A stretch of DNA of 64,000 bases. Origin: Nelumbo lutea. Lineage: Eukaryota > Streptophyta > Magnoliopsida > Proteales > Nelumbonaceae. Shown piece after piece: positions 56,640 through 64,000 of the stretch. The stretch is from the NCBI GenBank assembly GCA_022828595.1, contig JAKGHH010000002.1, forward strand, positions 71,334,383 to 71,398,382, given 5' to 3'. A model generated the notes under the pieces. It did not search any database. It had not been told where the DNA came from and saw only the letters and a list, made by a program, of their open reading frames with translations. Every line of letters begins with the position of its first letter. The first letter of the stretch is position 1. The position numbers and the translations under genes are program-made.

Positions 56640-58135
56640 GGCATATTTGATTAAAAGACATCAAGGTGGTACTACTGATTTCTGAAGTTGGAAGTTTTTA
56701 GCCAATGGGGAGGGCTGAAATGGAATCTAGGTCTGATAAAAAAACTTGACAAGTGAGGGTTTGAAGTGTTTGGAGTTTATGGCATTGTCTATTAGTGATG
56801 AGGGATGGCATATTTGAGGTTGACGTATTCATTTCCATCCATATGTATCAAAGTTCATGCTCAGTCAGAATTGAATATATAGGCTCTTCCTTTGGTTAGA
56901 ATAAGAAATTCCTTGCTGAGCCTTACTAGTCCTTCCTTTGAATCTAGGGATTTGAAAATCAAAAGATCTTATAAGTCACATAGAGGGTAGCTGGGATGTG
57001 ACTCAATTATCCTCTATTTTTTTACAGAGGTGGATCAAATCATGGGTACTCATGTTTTCAAGAGGAGCTTTGATAAGTTAGTATGGATAAAAACTACTGC
57101 TGGTAACTTTTCATCTAAAAGAAATTTGTCTGGAAGAATGGATGATGCCAACTAATCTGAGCAAGTTAAGGGAATTTGGGATGGATGAGGCGTATTCGGA
57201 AACACCCTGGAGGTTTGAATTATTTTTGTGGAGATTGAGCAGAGGTTTTTTTATTTTGTTGAAATCTTATCTTTTGGAGAGAGGGATAGCTAGTGATAGT
57301 ATTTGACCTTAGTGTTCAAGCGCGAATGAAAACTGCAATTTTTCTTTATTTTTTGTCCCTATGCAAGGTTCAAAGTATCGATAGGCCAATGCCCTGTATC
57401 GGTACCTTTTTTATGTTTTATTTTTTTTTTGAAACTGATTTAGAGGGGTGTAGGAGCATATCAGAAAGCCATCGACATGATACCTATTGACCGATATGTG
57501 TCAATACTTTGAACTTTGTCCCTACGTTTGTGCTGTTTTATTTGATAGTCTTTGGTCATCATTGTTCTTCAGGAGGATCGATGTGAAAATTTTGGTAAGT
57601 TGTTTGACATTTTGCTAATTTGAGTATAGTTTACCGACTGTAATGTTAATAATATATTTTCTTGGTTGGCTGTAGTGGTGTTTCTTATGGCAAGTCAGGA
57701 TGATGAAATTTTCAGGAATCTGTACGGACCTGTTGTTTGGGTGTTAAATAAGTGCATCATTTATTTATAGTTAAAATACTAAAACTACCCTAAATTTTAG
57801 AAAATAACGTAATGTTTGAAAAACCCTTGCAATACCCTTAGATTTTCTGAATCCCTCCCATCAGTTTCCATGGATTTGAATGTATTCTCCATGTAATGGT
57901 GGTTTGTGTAAAAATGGATGTGGTACTTTTGTATTCTGTAATTATACTTTATAATGCTTCTAAAGCAGTTTACCATGGCGGCAGGTGGTAAATTAGGGTT
58001 AGTGGCAGACCTATGGTAGCGGAATTGGGAGATATTTTGAAAGCTCTTTCTTTTGCTCACTCAGAAAGTCTGGATTCTTTGGTGTTCTCCGACACTCAAT
58101 TAGTCGTATCAGTTATCAATGGAAACCAGTAAAGC
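56640..58135 (+). mobile_element. decayed LINE remnant
   Basis: 'SWDVTQLSSIF' (about 56,990) and 'FDKLVWIKTTAGNFS' (about 57,070) match the region after RT, 'WRFELFLWRLSRGF' lies near 57,210, and an RNase H end ('ILKALSFAHSESLDSLVFSD' and 'QLVVSVING') is at 58,030-58,125. A 154-bp MITE interrupts it at 57,364. It ends without a clear A tail. Confidence 0.6.
57364..57517. mobile_element. 154-bp MITE inside the LINE remnant
   Basis: The ends GTTCAAAGTATCGATAGG and the inverse of GTTCAAAGTATTGACA are inverted repeats. The flanking 9-bp GTCCCTATG (57,355-57,363) and GTCCCTACG (57,518-57,526) differ at one base, consistent with a Mutator-type insertion. Confidence 0.75.
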
Positions 58136-58374
58136 ATTTCTCGGTATATATAAAACCAGGACCTTTACCTCTGCCGATGAGGGAGCCAAGTTCTAACCCG
58201 AGCTGGTTAGAACCTCATATTTGTAAATTTTTTTTTGCTGTTAATACCAGTATACTTCACTAATAAAACAAGTGTCGTTGATCAGATTTCGTTGGATTAT
58301 GAAACAAAATTTTCATGATCGAGTCCATTTCTCGAGATTTTCATTTGCTATAGAATACATACCTCCTTATCAGC

Positions 58375-58380
58375 TTTATT
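58375..58380 (-). terminator. polyadenylation signal candidate of PEX5
   Basis: TTTATT on the plus strand is AATAAA on the gene strand, about 260 bp after the PEX5 stop codon. Confidence 0.45.
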
Positions 58381-58637
58381 ACACCCCAAAAATGGGGATC
58401 TCAGAGGCTATTATTTCATCCATCGTGTTTCATCTTTGTTCACCTCCTAACACTTGCGGGTGGTATATCAAACTGCTGCCGGCCTAAATTGAAATGTGCA
58501 GCATAATAACATGGAACTTGAGCCTATAATACAATGTCAGCATAGCTTGAAACCTTGATTTAAATTTCTCCTTATAGAATGATGGCAAGAATGAAACTGT
58601 GGTGAATATTTTGTCATCTGCTGTTCTCAAAGAGGTA

Positions 58638-59716
58638 TTAGAGTGGAAATTCTTTCTGTAGAGCATCTAGATTCCTTGAGTCACAAGCTTGCAGCATGTC
58701 ATTTCGAGAAGCACAACTACGGAGAAACAAAAAGCAATATCAGTATTGATATTTTCAACCATAGTTTTTGAATTACAAGATCAAACATGAAAACTTCAGT
58801 TTGATACCTGAGAGAAATCCTCAAATATTGCCAGGCATTATCTGCCTTGGGATTCATTGCTAGTGCTCGGACATAGTACCGAATAGATTCTTCATATAGA
58901 CCCTGAATCAAGGAACAACAGACAGGACCAAAATTTTAATGTTTTTTTTTTCTTTTAATTGTACGTCTCACTTTGATTATAACACGGTGAAAAGGCAGGC
59001 ATGTCACAGTAGGACAAGAATCAAATATCCATGTAAAAACTGCACAGGAGGGTATCTTGACCTATATAAATACACAACCACAAAATGAAGAGAAACAGAA
59101 AGCCAAATGTCCTCATACTAGCAACATCGGCCATTTTTCTTTACAGGATTCACCTTATCAAACATTTAAATACATCCATTCCCATCAATGGGTTTTTTCT
59201 GTCAGTTCCTCTCTGAAACCACCCTATTTAGACACTCACGTTTTAACATCTCAATACACCATAAAAAGGTATTTTTGACACCAGAATAGTATAGCCACAA
59301 GGAAATCCCAATTCACCAGAGAAAGATGTTTGTATACAATGCTCGTGGGAAAATGATAGGATCACAGGATGACAACATTGTTGTCCCAAAGAAGAGGTGA
59401 CAATGGGGTTCAACCACCGTATTGCATGTTGCAGCAGGCAATACAATTTATTTTCCACTAAATTTATTTTCCACTAAATGTCAAAGGAGCTATCTATTTC
59501 CAAAGGTAATGCTGAAAAGAAAATTCAACCAGCTTTATTGGCATTTACAAGGACAATTAAGACTCTAAGACAGATCATCAAAACTTAATTTCAGTTCTTA
59601 ACTAGTAAACAGCAAAAAACACTAATGAAGAACCGGATGTAGGAATTAACCTGGTTGGCATAGCTTATACCCATATTTGCCCATGCACGAACATAATTCG
59701 GCTTCAAATCTAGTGC
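58638..59716 (-). CDS. PEX5: PEX5, peroxisomal targeting signal 1 receptor (last 3 exons)
   Basis: On the minus strand exons 59,716-59,651 (66 nt), 58,902-58,808 (95 nt) and 58,716-58,638 (79 nt, with TAA) join in frame with canonical splice sites, giving the last 79 residues. They contain 'LDLKPNYVRAWANMGISYAN', 'GLYEESIRYYVRALAMNPKA' and the terminal 'LQKEFPL', which are signature C-terminal TPR sequences of plant PEX5. The protein is the cytosolic receptor that binds the SKL-type C-terminal signal of peroxisomal matrix proteins through its TPR domain and docks with PEX13/PEX14 at the membrane. The first exon here starts in phase 0 after an acceptor, so the gene continues to the right beyond the window. 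No lesion is seen in the three exons, so it is probably an active gene. Confidence 0.92.
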
Positions 59717-62539
59717 CTGGCACATCAGAGGCCAAAGAAGAAACATAAATGAATCCATATAAGAAAGTTAAGATGCAGGATTTCATATCAAACACTTAAA
59801 AAATGCATCGAAGTATCAAACAGCCCTCGACCTTAAAACAAGGTTTACCCTAGACTCTATAACCTTCCTCTGTTCAAAGATAAATTCATTGCTGATTGTG
59901 CAGTCCTCCCCCTTTAGCATTTATTGGGAGCTTAGATTTATGAAAAGATTTACAGACTGAGAACGACAAGACAATCTATCATATTAGTTGCTTGAGAGAG
60001 GTTTTCCTCCTCCCTGATGAAAAATATTCTAAAATGATGAGATAATCTACTTATAACCTTCCCCCACCTACTCCTCCAAGGACTAAAGCATTTTGGCAGG
60101 AGGCCCTTTTGAAGATAATCAATACTAGTGAGATGCTCCAACTTATGTGGAAGGTCAACCACCTTCCTTTCTTGCTCCTACATATTGACTACATGGAACT
60201 ACTTTCTCCCTCTTAGCACCAAGAAAGAAAAGATCATGTGGAGGTGCAAACACAAAGACATACTTTGAAGCATATGAAATGAAATGACAAAAAAAAAAAA
60301 AAAAAAAAAAACTCAATGATCTTTCTAGAACCAATTGTTTTCAAAATGTTCGGTAACAAGAGTTTCACTTGCTTAAGTCAAGAAGCAGAAGCTTCAATGT
60401 ATGGAGCACTCTTGTTGTAAACTTGTTTAAAAATTAAGTAGAACAGAAGAGAAGAAAAAAGAGAGAAAAGGAAATAATAAAACAGGCGAGAGAAACTAGA
60501 TGGGCCAATGGATTGTTCTCCGCAAGGTTTTGAAGGCTAAGAGGTAAGGTGGAGTCATAGGAGAGACATACACATCAAGGAGAGACAGGACCAAACTCTT
60601 GCCTTACCTCAGTAGCCTTAGAACATTCCTACAGTAATTAAATAGACAAAATTGCGCAACCAAGAAAAATATTAATTACTTAAATAAAATAGAAAAAAAA
60701 TTCTAAGTTATAGCTATACCCTTACCATCAAGAAATGCAAAAATATAAAAATAAAAAAATTCCCAAATCTGACTCATTAGGTTCTGCATCACTCTGGTTT
60801 TTTTCTTTTACCTTTTTACACATCACTTTGAAAGTTGCTTCTTTTATTAGTGGTTTGCTCAAAAGCTTGGCTTTTGCAAAATGTTTATCATTTCAAGTGG
60901 ATGGTGACCTCACTAAAAGGATGAACACGGAATGAGAAAACCATAACTCACCACTAAACAAGGATGGTGATGGTGTGTTCTCCTTTCTCCTTTGATATTT
61001 GTTTTTTTTCCTGATTTTTTCTTTTTTTTTTTTTCAATTGATTTTAAAATTGAACAACACAAGTCAAGTATCCAATCATTTATCACTTCTGAAAACTTTT
61101 CTCATTTTCTCTCTTCATTAACTCACCACTTACTCTCTCTTTCTTATTAACTTCTCCAATTATCTCCCCTCATTAATAACATCATTCACTCATACATCAA
61201 TTCTCCCTCCTCTCAATTACTCCATTAAATTGCCTAAAATTCCTTAACTCTATCTATATCCATTTCAATCAAATCATAATTTCATATCCGTTTAGTATAC
61301 TTGCATTTAATTATAATCATTAATAAAAATGCTCCATCTAATTATAATATATAACATAATTACCTTATTTAAATTAAATCAACTTAGGTGGTGTTCGGTA
61401 GTGCCGAATTGACCATTGAATGCTGACAATTTTGCTTTTTCAGCACTCGGTGGTTGTTTGATTATACCTCCTAATGTTGCCACTTGCCACGGAACACCAA
61501 AAACTGCTCTGAATGGTTTAGACTTCAAGTTACCCCTAACACATTTGGAGGTAGCACACAAAAACTGTATTCCGGTGATGCCCCTTTAAATTTTAAAAAA
61601 ATCCAAAACTACTCTGCATCTTAAAGCCTCTTTTCCCATACCTAAACCTTTTTTTTTTTTTGTTTTCACCATTGTTCTTCCATTCAACAACAACTAATAG
61701 CGGTCTTCATCGGTGTCCAATCTTGATCCAGCCAACGATCTTTTATTTTTATATTTTTTATTATATTTATAATAAATTTTTATTGTTTTACCTTAACTTA
61801 TGCTATTTTGATGTTTATAAATCTCTTTATTATACTTTATATTCATTTTATATTTTTAATAATATTATATGATCTGTTTTATATTTTAATTTTTTATTAT
61901 CATTATTATTTTCTTTTTCTACATATATAATAATTTTTACTATTTTTCCATTTTTTTTATTTTTATATTATTTATTGAATTTTATCATATTTTATATATT
62001 TTATTATTTTTGTAATATTTTTTATAATATTATTTTACTTTAATCATTTTTGTGAACAACTGCTTTGAATGCTTTCAAAGGTTTTTTTTTTAGACTTCAG
62101 ACCTCAAATTTACCAAACAATGCCTTATTTGTAACTATTTTTTATTTTATGACAAAAATTAAATTAAATTTAATAAAAATAAATAATTATAACAAAAATT
62201 TAATTTTATATGGTGAAAGTATTACTAAAAAATTAGTCACATTTTAAAATTATTCAATAGAATTTGTAATCCATTTATATTCCATTTAAAATAATACAAA
62301 GTAATAGTTAAAAATAAAATTTTATTAATTCTAAAGATAGATTTATTAATCAAAATTCCATTTAAATATAATATTACTTAGTAAATCTATTAAAAATTAA
62401 AACAAATTTATCTAATAATAATTGTTAAAAATTAAATTATTATTAACAATAAGTAATTACCATAGAAATCATCTACTTGAGATTGTCCTTTGGCCTATAG
62501 GTCTTAACACAAGGTTAGAATTCTAGCTATTCCAAAGAG
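59717..62539. other. probable PEX5 intron, AT-rich
   Basis: No PEX5 exon preceding the one at 59,651-59,716 is recognisable here, so this is probably intron. It holds an A run (60,291-60,310) and extremely AT-rich sequence (61,735-62,460). A possible TIR element lies between GGTGTTCGGTAG (about 61,390) and its rough inverse TACCAAACAATGCC (62,111-62,124). Confidence 0.5.
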
Positions 62540-62893
62540 GTATCTCATTGATGACCCAAGCCTTCTTTTGAGGCGGCCTCCTTTGCTTTCCATCTAAGCT
62601 GCACAAGGAAAGGCCCACTGCAAGGAACAATTAAGCTTGGGGTCTTTCTATCTAAGTACAGGTAATTTGCATTGCCAGCAATCCTGTCCTGCATGAGAGG
62701 ACCAAGCACATTGAAGTGGACAAACACTTCATAAGGGAAAAATTGGAAAAGGGAGAAATTTGTACTCTTTATGTCAACTCCAAGGAGCAACTAGCTGATG
62801 TCCTCACAAAGGGGCTTCCATACTCGCGGCACAATGAGTTGTGTGACAAATTGGGCATGATAGACATGTTCAGCCCAACTTGAGGGGGAGTAT
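62540..62893 (+). pseudogene. Ty1-copia RNase H end
   Basis: From about 62,665 the frame reads 'ASNPVLHERTKHIEVDKHFI', then 'VNSKEQLADVLTKGLP', and ends at TGA 62,881, followed by the polypurine tract TTGAGGGGGAGTA. These are the conserved last blocks of Ty1-copia polyproteins. Upstream pol is missing or too decayed to follow. Confidence 0.85.
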
Positions 62894-63127
62894 TGTTAGT
62901 ATTATTATTTACCTTTGCTGTTAGTGTGTTGTCAGCCTACGATGCTGTCAGCTTGTTCTTTTCTTCTTTTTATTAGTTTATTATTAGGGTGTGCCACCAG
63001 GGGTATAAATGTAATCTCCTATTCATTTTATGTTATTCACTTTTTGATTCCCAAACTGTTTTCCCTCTCTCTTCTTCTCTTCTCCTCTCTCCTCTCCCTT
63101 TGTTCTCTCTCCTAGAAAGAAAATACA
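62894..63127 (+). mobile_element. copia 3' LTR, 234 bp
   Basis: It starts TGTTAGTATT right after the polypurine tract and ends GAAAATACA, giving TG...CA ends. It has a long pyrimidine-rich tract in its second half. No primer-binding site follows, so it is a 3' LTR. The matching 5' LTR is not in the window. Confidence 0.75.
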
Positions 63128-64000
63128 GGTGATCAAACTGTTTGAATGTCTCTAAGTTGAAGATAACTTTGAAAAGAGTTGTGTAGTGGGACTGGACTTG
63201 GTAGAGGAAATGACTGGGGTAGCAGAAACCTTAGGTTGTCCTATCGCTAGATGGCCTTTGAAATATCTAGGTAAGCCCTTAGGAGCCAACCCACATGAAG
63301 GAAGCTTTTGGAGTCCAATTCTTGAAAGATGCACCAAGAAATTGTTAGCTTGGAAGAGGAATTATGTGTCTCTAGGGGGTCGTATCACTTTGAATAAATC
63401 TACTTTAACTAACCTTCAGTGTTCTTTCCCTCGGTATTCAAAATGCGACAAAGGGAAGTACTGAAAGTAGAGAAGATCACAAGGGACTTCTTGTGGGAGC
63501 CTGGTGAAGGAAGGAAAGATCACTTGGTGAGATGGGATTCTAGTTTGTGGAAATAAAGACCAAGGGGGTTTCGGGTTAGGCAATATAGGGAAGAAGAATC
63601 AAGCTTTATTGGGCAAATGGCTTTGAAGATGGCTATTAGAGAGAGAGAGAGAGAGAGAGAGAGGCTTTGGCACAAGGTGGTGAGTAGTATTCATGGTTAT
63701 GCAGAAAATGGTTGGGATGTTGGAGTGTCTCGGTGGGCTACTCTAAACTCTCCGTGGAAGGCTATTCATAGTATTCTTCCCCAATTCCTCAGTTTAACAG
63801 GTATAATGTGTGTACTGGTGATAGGATTCTCTTTTGGGAAGACACCTGGATTGGGAATTTCGCCCTTAATGATCTCTATCCATCTTTGTTTTCCCTCTCC
63901 CTTTTCAAAAGTGAACCCGTTCATAGATTTGTCTCTTTCTCCCAACCCTCTGGATTCATCTGGAATCTGGGTTTCAAAAGAGATCTAAGAGATTCTGAAA
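63128..64000 (+). mobile_element. LINE fragment running off the window
   Basis: 'LKYLGKPLGANPHEGSFWSP' (about 63,260) and 'WKRNYVSLGGRITLNKSTL' (about 63,355) are LINE RT thumb blocks. 'FGKTPGLGISPL' and later sequence are the region before the zinc-knuckle, in broken frame. It resembles the LINE at 39.6-42.7 kb. A GA microsatellite at 63,638-63,662 has expanded inside it. Frameshifts are present. Confidence 0.8.

Noticed and set aside
61735..62460. Frames in the AT-rich block (for example 61,660-61,872)
   Set aside because: Very low-complexity AT-rich translation (Phe, Tyr, Ile, Asn) without domain or start context.

Overview
The window is nuclear DNA of a flowering plant. The genes are split by long canonical GT-AG introns, and the two confidently named proteins (cytosolic ribosomal protein S17 and the peroxisomal import receptor PEX5) have plant-type sequences. 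The rest is AT-rich intergenic and intronic DNA packed with plant transposable elements. I cannot name the species. Nothing looks bacterial or organellar, and I found no tRNA or rRNA gene and no CRISPR array.

Layout. (1) 1-5.3 kb: remnant of a Ty1-copia retrotransposon with one LTR, a foldback element at 2.74-3.29 kb and a hAT-type MITE at 3.67-4.02 kb. (2) 5.3-5.9 kb: a doubtful two-exon gene for a small secreted protein. (3) 7.87-8.44 kb: intact RPS17 on the minus strand. Its upstream region is cut about 210 bp before the ATG by a 2.8 kb LINE (8.51-11.30 kb). A decayed copy of the RPS17 5' end and promoter lies at 16.71-17.17 kb. (4) 12.1-16.3 kb: an almost complete but dead LINE. (5) 18,851-28,957: a 10.1 kb Ty3-gypsy element of Tat type on the minus strand, with two LTRs and the 5-bp target duplication ATACC. 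Besides decayed gag-pol it carries an oppositely oriented, intron-containing gene with its own TATA box between pol and the 3' LTR.

(6) 29-38 kb: LINE 3' fragments, an LTR-like stretch, and one hAT-type element nested in another (35.1-37.15 kb). (7) 38,542-52,727: a conserved three-exon plant gene of unknown function (279 aa). Its two introns, 6.2 and 7.1 kb, are inflated by a LINE, a MULE-type MITE, a SINE, hAT MITEs, LINE and copia fragments, an ORF1-only retroelement and a long inverted repeat. (8) 53-58 kb: a degenerate minisatellite, small TIR elements and a LINE remnant. (9) 58,638-59,716, minus strand: the last three coding exons of PEX5. The rest of PEX5 should lie right of the window, so 59.7-64 kb is probably a large PEX5 intron holding a copia 3' end with LTR (62.5-63.1 kb) and a LINE (63.1-64 kb).

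The three recognised host genes are housekeeping or conserved genes and do not form a pathway. Most of the sequence is explained by retrotransposition and small DNA transposons, often nested and often dated relative to each other by target-site duplications readable in the sequence.
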